DNA from: Daejeonella oryzae DSM 19973
Lineage (GTDB): Bacteria; Bacteroidota; Bacteroidia; Sphingobacteriales; Sphingobacteriaceae
NCBI RefSeq assembly: GCF_000422945.1
Contig: NZ_AUHA01000007.1
Location: forward strand, 34,883-98,882
Direction of reading: 5' to 3'
Length of the DNA stretch: 64,000 bases
Part shown: in pieces, positions 1 to 8,263 of the stretch
Numbering within the stretch: the stretch's first letter is position 1
Layout of the letters: every line of letters starts with the position of its first letter
Position numbers and translations under genes: made by a program
The notes under the pieces: model-generated
Database searches by the model: none
Told to the model about the DNA's origin: nothing
The model's input: the letters and a program-made list of their open reading frames with translations, nothing else

Positions 1-2499
1 TTACATAACATTCAGGGATTATCTGATCAGCAGGTTAACGAACTTCGGGAAAAGTATGGAGAAAATATTTTTCATGCTGATTCCTCCGGCCGCTTTATAC
101 ATATAATTTGGGATATCATTAAAGAGCCGATGTTTATACTTCTGGCTATTGCATGCTCTTTATATTTTATTTTGAATCAGCCCGAAGAAGGTTTTTTGAT
201 GCTTTTGGCGATGATTTTTGTGTCAGCTATTTCTTTTTATCAGGAAGTGAAAAGCAGCAATGCCTTAAAAGCCTTAAAGCAGTATACAGAGCCGAAGGTA
301 CGGGTAATTAGAAATGCAGAGGAATTGACTATATCGTCGCAGGAACTTGTTCCCGGAGATATTATTTTGCTGGAAGAAGGCATGAATATTCCTGCAGATG
401 CGGTCATTCTGGAGGAAAATGATTTTACGGTAAATGAATCAATTATTACGGGTGAATCTTTGCCGGCTGATAAAGAGGAAACGGAAGGAAAAAACCTCTT
501 ATATCAGGGAACCACAATCAACAGCGGGAAGTGTACAGCAAAAGTTACCACTACCGGCAACAATACTGTTTTAGGTAAACTTGGTAAATCTTTGGGGAGT
601 TATAATCCTCCCAAAACAATGCTTCAACAGCAAATTAATGTATTTGTGCGCCGTCTTGCTTTATTTGGTTTACTTGGGTTTTTTATCATTTTCATTGTAA
701 ATTATCTCAATCACGGCGAATGGGTTATAAGTCTTTTGTTTGCTTTAACCTTAGCAATGTCTGCCGTACCCGAAGAAATTCCTGTCGCATTTTCTTCTTT
801 TATGGCATTGGGCGCTTATAAAATGAGCAAGCTGGGGATTATTTCCAGGCAACCTCAGGTAGTTGAAAATCTTGGAGCGGTAAGCGTCATCTGTTTCGAT
901 AAAACGGGTACAATCACAGAGAATAAAATGCAGGTTAAAACTATTTATGACTTTGCCAGCGATGCCTTAATTGATCTGGATGATTCTGTTGATCTGAAAA
1001 ATAAAAATGTATTGCGTTTTGGAGTTTTGGCCAGTGAAAAGAATCCATTCGATGCAATGGAGAAAGCAATTTGGGAGGCATTTTATTTGTTTGCTGATGG
1101 CAAAGGTCATGAAGTGCAGAAAATGATATTTGAATATCCATTGGAAGGGCAGCCGCCTATGATGACTCATGTTTATGAAATCAATTCAGTTAAGGTAGCC
1201 GCCGGAAAAGGTGCAGGAGAGCGGATTATAGCAATCAGCAAATTGAAAGAAGCTGACCAGGAAAAAATAGCCCAGCATATTAAAACGCTGGCTTCAAAAG
1301 GGTACCGTGTTATTGCCGTTTCGAGTGCGGTGTATTCAGGTCTTCAGCTTCCTGCACATCAGAACGATTTTGACTGGCAGTTTGAAGGTCTGCTTGCTCT
1401 TTATGATCCTCCCAAAAAGAATATCAGGGAGGTACTTAAAAAATTTGATAACGCCAAAATTGATGTTAAACTTATCACCGGCGATTATCCCGAAACAGCA
1501 ATCAACATAGGTGGTCAGGTTGGCATCCCCAATCACCTTAAATTCCTCAGCGGCGAACAGGTAATGAGCCTGAGTACAGCGGAGCTTCAACAAAAAGTTA
1601 ATACCATTCATATTTTTGCCCGTATGTTTCCGGATGCGAAATTAAAGGTTATTGAAGCCTTAAAAGCAAATGGAGAAATTGTAGCCATGACAGGCGACGG
1701 AGTAAATGATGGCCCGGCATTAAAATCTGCCAGCATTGGTATTGCAATGGGGCAAAAGGGAACGGAGATTGCCCGACAGGCTTCAGATCTGATCCTGACG
1801 GATGATAATATGGAACGGATGGTTACCGCCTTATATGAAGGAAGAAAAATTTTCAGTAACCTTAAAAAAGCCGTTCGATATATTATCTCCATTCATATTC
1901 CTATTGTGCTGGTTGCCTCACTGCCTGTAATTCTGGGCTGGACCTATCCCAATATTTTTACCCCTATTCATGTTATTTTCATGGAATTGATAATGGGTCC
2001 CACTTGTTCTATTTTTTTTGAAAGAGAACCTGTAGAAGAAAATATTATGCAGCAAGGTCCAAGGGAAAGAAAAGGAAGCCTGTTTACGCGGAACGAACTT
2101 CTGGTGAGTATTATTCAGGGACTGATGATTGCCGCCGGAGCATTAATTCTGTATTTTTATTATATGAGTAATGGTTCCAGTCTCGAACAAACCCGTACCA
2201 TTGTTTTTACAATGCTGATACTAAGCAATATTTTCCTAACGTTTGCCAATAGATCATTTACTAAAACACTCTACTATACAGTACGTTATAAAAATAATCT
2301 GGCGCCTTATATTTTAATAATTTCCGCATTTTTCCTGATTTGTCTCCATTTCGTTCCTTATGTTAGAAATGTGTTTCAACTTAGTTCTATAACATTAGTA
2401 CAGTTTTGGAATTGTTTCGGAGTAGCACTGCTCAGCGTATTTTGGTTTGAGCTTTACAAAATCAGATTCTTACATTCAGCTGTAGATCTTAAATTCTAA
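1..2499 (+). CDS. Cation-transporting P-type ATPase, 5' end outside the window
   Basis: ATP-driven cation pump of the inner membrane, P2-like. The frame is open from base 1, and the residues before the first Met (base 130) look like a normal ATPase N-terminus, so the gene starts upstream of the window. Numbering from that Met: TGES actuator loop at 107-110, membrane-helix-4 motif PEEIP at 214-218, phosphorylation motif DKTGT at 257-261 and hinge GDGVND near 522-527, followed by about six C-terminal helices. The helix-4 motif lacks the CPC of copper/zinc pumps, so Ca, Mg/Mn or a proton/alkali ion is more likely; the exact ion cannot be read. It is followed by a two-component pair that may belong to the same stress regulon (inference). 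Confidence 0.93.
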   Translation, partial: LHNIQGLSDQQVNELREKYGENIFHADSSGRFIHIIWDIIKEPMFILLAIACSLYFILNQPEEGFLMLLAMIFVSAISFYQEVKSSNALKALKQYTEPKVRVIRNAEELTISSQELVPGDIILLEEGMNIPADAVILEENDFTVNESIITGESLPADKEETEGKNLLYQGTTINSGKCTAKVTTTGNNTVLGKLGKSLGSYNPPKTMLQQQINVFVRRLALFGLLGFFIIFIVNYLNHGEWVISLLFALTLAMSAVPEEIPVAFSSFMALGAYKMSKLGIISRQPQVVENLGAVSVICFDKTGTITENKMQVKTIYDFASDALIDLDDSVDLKNKNVLRFGVLASEKNPFDAMEKAIWEAFYLFADGKGHEVQKMIFEYPLEGQPPMMTHVYEINSVKVAAGKGAGERIIAISKLKEADQEKIAQHIKTLASKGYRVIAVSSAVYSGLQLPAHQNDFDWQFEGLLALYDPPKKNIREVLKKFDNAKIDVKLITGDYPETAINIGGQVGIPNHLKFLSGEQVMSLSTAELQQKVNTIHIFARMFPDAKLKVIEALKANGEIVAMTGDGVNDGPALKSASIGIAMGQKGTEIARQASDLILTDDNMERMVTALYEGRKIFSNLKKAVRYIISIHIPIVLVASLPVILGWTYPNIFTPIHVIFMELIMGPTCSIFFEREPVEENIMQQGPRERKGSLFTRNELLVSIIQGLMIAAGALILYFYYMSNGSSLEQTRTIVFTMLILSNIFLTFANRSFTKTLYYTVRYKNNLAPYILIISAFFLICLHFVPYVRNVFQLSSITLVQFWNCFGVALLSVFWFELYKIRFLHSAVDLKF

Positions 2500-2604
2500 T
2501 AATCACAAGTTTATGTTTTTTATTTCCATTAATAATCTTTGAATTTTTGTTGATTCTGAACAAAAAACCTTAAATTAATTATTATAAAATCGTGATATCT
2601 CTTT

Positions 2605-4230
2605 ATGAACAGAAATGAAAGCTCAAATCATTTTGAAGCATTTTTTGAGTATGCTACTATGGGAATCCTGGTTACAAACAAAAACGGCGAAATTACCGCT
2701 ATCAATCCTTTTGCAATTCAGGAGTTCGGGTATTCTGAGCGAGATCTGATTGGTGAAAAAATTGAAAGATTAATTCCCTCTAGATTTCATACCAGGCATA
2801 TTGTTCATCGTGGAAAATTTTCCAAAAATCCACAGACAAGGCCCATGGGTTTGGGAATGGACTTATATGCACTAAAAAAGGATGGTACCGAATTTCCGGT
2901 AGAGGTTAGTCTGGGTAATTATTTTAATGAAGGAAACAGATTTGTAATTGCTTTTATCAATGATATATCCGTCCGTAAGGCAGCGGAAGCTAAAGTAGAG
3001 AAACTAAATAATGAACTGGAAGAAACCGTTGCACAGCGCACCCGGGACTTACAGGAAACATTACATCAACTGAATATTTCCAAAGATAAGCTGCAGGATG
3101 TGCTTTCTTATCAAAAAGCTTTGCTGGATAATGCAGGAGCATTAATAATTGCCACTGACGTGAACGGTATAATCAAGCTTTTTAATCCCGAAGCTTCCCG
3201 TCTTACCGGGTACAGTGAATCTGAAGTTATTGATAAGGCTACACCTCTTTTATTTCATGATCAGAGCGAAGTTGAAAAAAAGCGCATAAAATTAGAGAGT
3301 GAATTTGGACTAAAGTTTACAAATGATTTTGCAGTATTGGTTGAAAAATCCAGACGAAATATTCATGAAGAAGAACAATACACTTACATAACCAAAAGCG
3401 GAGATTCATTTCCTGTATCCTTAACTATTACTTCTATACGAGATGTTACAGGAGAAATTACCGGTTTTATGGGCATTGCAATTGATATTTCAAAAAGAAT
3501 AAAAGCGGAGGAGGATCTCAGGGAGTCGCTAGAAAAGGAAAAGGAACTGAATGAACTGAAATCAAGGTTTGTTTCTATGGCTTCGCATGAATTCCGAACA
3601 CCATTAAGTACGGTTCTCTCATCAGCTTATTTAATTGAAAAATATAGGGTTATAGAAGATCAGCCACAGCGTGAAAAACATCTTCAGCGTATTATTTCTT
3701 CGGTAAGCATGCTGACCGATATTCTGAATGATTTTTTAAGTGTGGGAAAAATTGAAGAAGGTAAGATTCAGGTCAGGATTACAGAATTTGACATAGAACA
3801 GCAGCTCACTTTGATTTTATCGGAAATTAAGCATATCCTAAAAGATCGTCAAAAAGTACAGTATGTTCATGAAGGAAGTTCTCTTGTGTTTTTGGACAGT
3901 TCGCTGCTAAAGCATATTGTTATGAATTTAATCTCCAACGCAAGTAAGTTTTCACCGGAGGATGGTGCTATTGAAATCAAAACCATACATAACGAACAGC
4001 ATATTTATCTTTCGGTAAAAGATCATGGAATAGGAATTTCTAAAGACGATCAAAAACATTTAATGGAACGCTTTTTCCGTGGTACAAATGCAGGCCATAT
4101 TCAGGGTACAGGTCTCGGATTGCATATAATTTCTAAATATGCCGAGCTGATGAATGGTGCCGTTCAATGTATAAGTGAACTTGAAAAAGGTACAGAGTTT
4201 GTCATTACATTTAATACTAAAAAAGTGTAA
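2605..4230 (+). CDS. PAS-domain sensor histidine kinase
   Basis: Soluble sensor kinase of 541 residues. It has an N-terminal PAS/PAC domain (about 8-125), a coiled-coil linker (about 130-165), a second PAS/PAC domain (about 170-300), a HisKA dimerisation domain with SHEFRTPLS (His near 328), and a HATPase domain with N-box NLISNASKFS near 440 and G-box GTGLGLHI near 502. There is no signal peptide or membrane helix, so the signal is probably cytoplasmic, such as redox state, oxygen or a bound ligand; the PAS ligand is not evident. The next gene is a receiver-Crp fusion, 140 bases downstream on the same strand, which makes a kinase/regulator pair likely. The Met at 2605 puts the first PAS domain directly at the N-terminus. 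Confidence 0.93.
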   Translation: MNRNESSNHFEAFFEYATMGILVTNKNGEITAINPFAIQEFGYSERDLIGEKIERLIPSRFHTRHIVHRGKFSKNPQTRPMGLGMDLYALKKDGTEFPVEVSLGNYFNEGNRFVIAFINDISVRKAAEAKVEKLNNELEETVAQRTRDLQETLHQLNISKDKLQDVLSYQKALLDNAGALIIATDVNGIIKLFNPEASRLTGYSESEVIDKATPLLFHDQSEVEKKRIKLESEFGLKFTNDFAVLVEKSRRNIHEEEQYTYITKSGDSFPVSLTITSIRDVTGEITGFMGIAIDISKRIKAEEDLRESLEKEKELNELKSRFVSMASHEFRTPLSTVLSSAYLIEKYRVIEDQPQREKHLQRIISSVSMLTDILNDFLSVGKIEEGKIQVRITEFDIEQQLTLILSEIKHILKDRQKVQYVHEGSSLVFLDSSLLKHIVMNLISNASKFSPEDGAIEIKTIHNEQHIYLSVKDHGIGISKDDQKHLMERFFRGTNAGHIQGTGLGLHIISKYAELMNGAVQCISELEKGTEFVITFNTKKV

Positions 4231-4370
4231 TTAAATAAACGACTTTCACATTTATACATTGGAATAGTGAAGATGATAATGCTGGTTTTGTTTTTATAAA
4301 TTATTTGATATTCACTGATTAAATGCCTTTTAAATATTAATTAAATAGAATTTAAAATCAATCTGTTCGG

Positions 4371-5429
4371 ATGAAAACGATTTTGCTGATAGAAGATAAT
4401 GACGATATCCGCAATAATACGGCGGAAATTCTGGAACTGTCAAATTACAAGGTAATAGTGGCAGAAAATGGAAAGACGGGTATTGAAAAAGCCCTGAAAT
4501 ACATGCCTGATTTAATCATTTGCGATATATTGATGCCCGTACTGGATGGATACGGAGTATTGCATGCCATTCATAAAAATGATAAGATCAAGAATATTCC
4601 TTTCATTTTTCTAACTGCAAAAACAGAAAGATCTGATTTTAGAAAAGGCATGGAGCTTGGAGCGGATGATTATATAACCAAACCTTTTAATGGAACAGAA
4701 TTGTTAAATGCCGTTGATAGTCGCCTTAAAAAACTGGATTTATTAAAACAGGACCTGACTCCTGATTTACAAGGTCTTAAACAATTAATTCAGGTTTCAT
4801 TCGGGAAAAATGTATTGCAATCTCTTACCGAAGAGCGGAACATAAATAAATACAAAAAAAAGCAAATCGTGTATTCAGAAGGCAATCATCCCAACAGGTT
4901 GTATTATGTAATAAAAGGGAAAGTGAAAGCCTATAAGACAAATGAAGATGGTAAAGAACTGGTAACTGATCTTTTTAGTCCGGGAGATTTTCTGGGACAT
5001 ATTGCTTTGCTGGAGGGAACAGTGTACAAAGACATGGCTGAAACTTTAGAAGAAACCGAACTGGCAGTGATTCCTAAGGAAGATTTTGAAGAAATAATTA
5101 ATAAAAATCCGGAAGTAGCCAAGAAATTTATTCAGTTGCTGGCAAGGAATATTTCTGAAAAAGAAAGCCACTTATTGGGACTTGCTTATAATTCACTTCG
5201 TAAAAAAGTGGCCGATGCACTGATTATGCTCCAAAATAAATACCAGGAAACTCAGGAAGAAAAGTTTGAAATACATATCAGCAGAGAAAGTTTGGCTACT
5301 ATTGCAGGTACGGCTACAGAATCACTTATCAGAACACTCAGCGATTTTCGTACTGAAAAGATGATAGATATTAAAGACGGTAATATTACTATTATTAACA
5401 GAAGTAAGCTCGAGCATTTGCTTAACTAA
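4371..5429 (+). CDS. Response regulator fused to a Crp/Fnr-type DNA-binding protein
   Basis: 352 residues. The receiver domain (1-125) has acidic residues at 8-11, phospho-acceptor Asp52 in CDILMPV, Thr82 and Lys104 in TKPF. It is followed by a cyclic-nucleotide-binding-type beta-roll (about 145-260) and a Crp helix-turn-helix (about 290-340, around SRESLATIAGTATESLIRTL). This architecture combines phosphorylation by a partner kinase with a Crp-like effector domain. The cNMP-like domain shows no cysteine set for an iron-sulfur cluster, so it is not a classical Fnr; its ligand, if any, is unknown. The upstream PAS kinase is the obvious partner. Likely targets are the neighbouring stress and nitrous-oxide genes, but that is inference. 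Confidence 0.92.
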   Translation: MKTILLIEDNDDIRNNTAEILELSNYKVIVAENGKTGIEKALKYMPDLIICDILMPVLDGYGVLHAIHKNDKIKNIPFIFLTAKTERSDFRKGMELGADDYITKPFNGTELLNAVDSRLKKLDLLKQDLTPDLQGLKQLIQVSFGKNVLQSLTEERNINKYKKKQIVYSEGNHPNRLYYVIKGKVKAYKTNEDGKELVTDLFSPGDFLGHIALLEGTVYKDMAETLEETELAVIPKEDFEEIINKNPEVAKKFIQLLARNISEKESHLLGLAYNSLRKKVADALIMLQNKYQETQEEKFEIHISRESLATIAGTATESLIRTLSDFRTEKMIDIKDGNITIINRSKLEHLLN

Positions 5430-5467
5430 AACAAATTAAAAAAATGTAATAAAACGGTTTATAATAA

Positions 5468-6688
5468 TCACTGATATTGCTTTTTTAACATGCTTAGGAA
5501 TATGATGCTAGTTCCTGTGAATAAAATTACTGCAGCCACAAGCAGCATCAGATTTATGTGGGGCACAACATTATATATTAAAGCTGCAACTCCCTGTAAC
5601 ATTAAAAGAATTTCGTTAATAAGAATACCTGCAATAAAAATGTAAGCGCCCATTTTTATTTTTTTTGTAACAGCTATCAGTTCAAAGGAAAAGATATAGC
5701 CAATAATAAATATGCTTGTCACAGCCAATAAGACCAGATGAAGGTAACCGATTATGATGGGCCTGAAACCATATGACAACTGGCTTAATGCTGGGTGAAC
5801 AGAAGCCGTCTGAAGTAGCAGCTTAATTGAAAATGCTGTTCCGGAAAGAAACAACAATATTTTACCGTGTTTTGAGAACTGTTTATTTACAATGTCCTTA
5901 TTTGTGATCCAGAACTTAATTATTAAAAACCAGCCTGCCAACTGTGCAATTACAGCGAAAATAATAATTCCATAAGTAAATGCCGACATGGGTATCCATA
6001 GTATGGATAACAAGTATGCGGGGATGCATGCAAAACAAAAAAGTAGGAATGCAAACTTTAAATTTTTAACGGATTTATACAGAATTTCTAATCTGGATAC
6101 AAGCAACCCTATTCCAGCAAACAAAAACCAGCCATTATATTGAAAATGTAAGTAAAAATAGATGTTTGCCAGGTGCCAGTTCTGATCGGTTAACCGGTTT
6201 ATCATCATGTAAGCCAGGCCAAACGTGCCCAAAGATGAAAAAACACCGAAAGCGAGTGCGGCCTTAATCCATAGAGAACTTACTTTATTTTCCTTGATTC
6301 TGTTCAGATCTTTCCAGTAATAAATAGCAAAGCAATAAGAAACCAGAATAGACAGGGTTGAAAAACTTATAGATAAATAATTATAACCCTGTAAAAAGAA
6401 ACTTATGAGCATACCATAAGCTGTAACTACATTAGCATAAAGTAACCAGCGGTATTTTTTTAGAATCTGTTCTCCGTGTGTTAAAGCTAAATGGTGAATC
6501 AGTAACACCATTAAAGTTTGCGTAATCCAGCCTGCAAAAGCAAAATGAGAATGACTGTGTAAGACGTATTTCTGTTCTATGAATGGAAGGGAAAATTCAA
6601 TTTTATAGCGAAGGATAAATCCAAGAACGGCAACCAGCAATAGGTTTAGAAAAGAAACAGTTAGCCACCTGTGTAAGAATTTACTCAT
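5468..6688 (-). CDS. Polytopic membrane protein, heme-copper-oxidase subunit I-like
   Basis: 406 residues with about 11-12 hydrophobic helices and no soluble domain. Helices carry conserved-looking histidines: HSHSHFAFAGW near 43-53, a HH pair near 65, and YFYLHFQYNGWF near 177-188. Such histidine-bearing helices recall subunit I of heme-copper oxidases and NO reductases or NnrS-like heme/copper proteins. The full set of ligands needed for a catalytic binuclear centre cannot be confirmed by eye. It lies 31 bases downstream of the Crp/Fnr gene on the same strand and opposite the nos cluster, which suggests a role in low-oxygen or NO/N2O physiology. The function remains a guess; the membrane topology is clear. 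Confidence 0.65.
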   Translation of the reverse strand: MSKFLHRWLTVSFLNLLLVAVLGFILRYKIEFSLPFIEQKYVLHSHSHFAFAGWITQTLMVLLIHHLALTHGEQILKKYRWLLYANVVTAYGMLISFFLQGYNYLSISFSTLSILVSYCFAIYYWKDLNRIKENKVSSLWIKAALAFGVFSSLGTFGLAYMMINRLTDQNWHLANIYFYLHFQYNGWFLFAGIGLLVSRLEILYKSVKNLKFAFLLFCFACIPAYLLSILWIPMSAFTYGIIIFAVIAQLAGWFLIIKFWITNKDIVNKQFSKHGKILLFLSGTAFSIKLLLQTASVHPALSQLSYGFRPIIIGYLHLVLLAVTSIFIIGYIFSFELIAVTKKIKMGAYIFIAGILINEILLMLQGVAALIYNVVPHINLMLLVAAVILFTGTSIIFLSMLKKQYQ

Positions 6689-6719
6689 GCAATTTTTCTC
6701 AAAATAACATCAAAGAAAA

Positions 6720-7340
6720 TTAAATGAGTATGACTTCAATCATATCGGTAAAAAACACTTTTCCTTTTGCTATGGTCAGTTCTCCCTTATCATGCATATG
6801 GCGCATCGTTCTGATCACAGTTTCAACCCTTAAACCCGTCATGTCTGCAATTTGCTGACGGGTTAATTTAAGCTGATTACAATCATTACAAAAGTTTTTA
6901 TTTTCGGATTTTAGATAATTGAGAAGATTTGCTATCCGTGTTTCCGGACAATGAGAGCCGAACGATTTTATAATTGATAATTTAAAGCGAACTCTTTTTG
7001 CAAGCAGCCGCGTAAAAGCAAATTGAATTTCATAATTCTCTTTAATCAGATCGAGAAAGATGGGTTTGTAAAGTCTGATTACTACGCTTTTGGTATCAGA
7101 TATAGCAGTTGCGGCATATGGACCGTCATCAAAAAGCGGTAATTCGCCAAAGGATTCACCCTGTTCGACAATGCTGTGAATACATTCTTTACCGTCTTCA
7201 TCAATATTAACCCACCTTACATTGCCGCTTACTAATTGATAATAGTAACTGCAGGATTGACCTTCACTAAAAATAGTTTCGTTGGCACTTAGTTTTTTAT
7301 AAGTAGCTCCCCATGCTAATAATCGGTCTATTTCAATCAT
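6720..7340 (-). CDS. Crp/Fnr family transcriptional regulator
   Basis: 206 residues: cyclic-nucleotide-binding-type beta-roll (about 15-115), long dimerisation helix (about 115-145) and a C-terminal winged helix with LTRQQIADMTGLRVETVIRT near 158-178. A cluster ETRIANLLNYL precedes a short segment with two cysteines in CNDCNQ, but there is no N-terminal cysteine set like that of E. coli Fnr. The gene is transcribed divergently from the cytochrome c/nosZ genes across a 310-base gap and sits before the membrane protein on its own strand. Regulators in this position in denitrification clusters typically respond to NO or low oxygen, so control of nosZ is likely (inference). Confidence 0.92.
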   Translation of the reverse strand: MIEIDRLLAWGATYKKLSANETIFSEGQSCSYYYQLVSGNVRWVNIDEDGKECIHSIVEQGESFGELPLFDDGPYAATAISDTKSVVIRLYKPIFLDLIKENYEIQFAFTRLLAKRVRFKLSIIKSFGSHCPETRIANLLNYLKSENKNFCNDCNQLKLTRQQIADMTGLRVETVIRTMRHMHDKGELTIAKGKVFFTDMIEVILI

Positions 7341-7650
7341 TTGTTATTAAAGTTATCTGCTTATAAACTTTACCAAAGTTAGCCCGGGGCTTAGCTTTCA
7401 ATTATGACTTGGATTAATTAATTATATGATCTTGCTTATTTTTTTATGCAGGGATTGCTTGGTAGATTTAATTTCTACATGCTTATTAAACTTTGAGTTA
7501 ACTTCTGTTTAATAAACCTGATTATCAGCAAGGTACGGTCTTTTTTAGATTTATAAGCGTTCTTTTTTAGTTTATGATTGAACGCATAACAATCTATTTT
7601 TTCTATAGGTAAACTTGCATAATCAAATTTTAAATAAAAGATAAAATCAC
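7341..7650. promoter_or_regulatory. Divergent intergenic region between crp/fnr-type gene and nos cluster
   Basis: 310 bases without a gene. It must hold the promoters of both the regulator (minus strand) and the cytochrome c/nosZ operon (plus strand). It is very AT-rich. I see no clean Fnr-type TTGAT-N4-ATCAA palindrome and no convincing Bacteroidetes TTTG/TAnnTTTG promoter pair. TAAACTTG at 7610-7617 is one mismatch from the -7 box but lacks a correctly spaced upstream box. Confidence 0.5.
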
Positions 7651-8133
7651 ATGAAAAAACTGATTGTACTAAGCCTGGTAGTGTTTTTTATAGGATTTTT
7701 AGTTGCCTGCGGAGGTAACAAAAGTTCCGATAATACAGCTGATGAAAGCACTTCAGAAGAAGTAAAAACGGATGAAAATCCGTCTTATGATCCCCAGCGG
7801 GGTGAAGGGAAGTTTACAAAAATTGATGTTAGCGCCACTTTAGATGCAGAAAAAGCAGAACTTGGAAATAAAGTATTTCAGGTGAAATGTGGGGGCTGTC
7901 ATAAACTTACTGACGAAAGGTTAGTGGGCCCGGGATGGGCTGGAGTAACCGAACGCCGGGAACCCGAATGGATTATGAATTTCATCACGAATACCGACGA
8001 AATGATTGATAAGGATCCTAAGTTGCAGGCTCAACTTGAATTATGCCTGGTACGGATGCCAAATCAAAGCCTTACAGATGATGACGCCAGAAATCTCCTT
8101 GAATTTATGCGTAAAAATGACGGCGTAAAATAG
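7651..8133 (+). CDS. Cytochrome c lipoprotein of the nos cluster
   Basis: 160-residue exported c-type cytochrome. A signal peptide ends in a lipobox with Cys20 (FLVAC), followed by a Ser/Asp/Glu-rich linker and one heme-binding motif CGGCH (80-84). Met136 in RMPNQ is the likely sixth heme ligand. The protein would sit on the periplasmic face of a membrane, anchored by lipid. Placed directly upstream of nosZ on the same strand, it fits the cytochrome that passes electrons to N2O reductase in clade II nos clusters, which lack NosR-type electron supply. Start: the ATG at 7651 gives an intact signal peptide. Confidence 0.93.
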   Translation: MKKLIVLSLVVFFIGFLVACGGNKSSDNTADESTSEEVKTDENPSYDPQRGEGKFTKIDVSATLDAEKAELGNKVFQVKCGGCHKLTDERLVGPGWAGVTERREPEWIMNFITNTDEMIDKDPKLQAQLELCLVRMPNQSLTDDDARNLLEFMRKNDGVK

Positions 8134-8263
8134 GATAAGCTCCCTAAAGCTCCTCCAAACTTTACAGAAAATTATAATTCATATGAATAGCGATTATCGC
8201 TTAACAGGATTTTTATGCCCTGTAAAATGCAAAAGCTCAATTGTCCAATTTAAAAAAGATAAA

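Noticed and set aside
1..2499. Copper-type P-ATPase linked to NosZ
   Set aside because: No CPC motif in helix 4 and no heavy-metal domain in the visible part.
8183..8263. 27-residue N-terminal extension of NosZ
   Set aside because: The extension lacks signal-peptide character; ATG 8264 gives a good Sec/lipoprotein signal. A twin-arginine start is not present.
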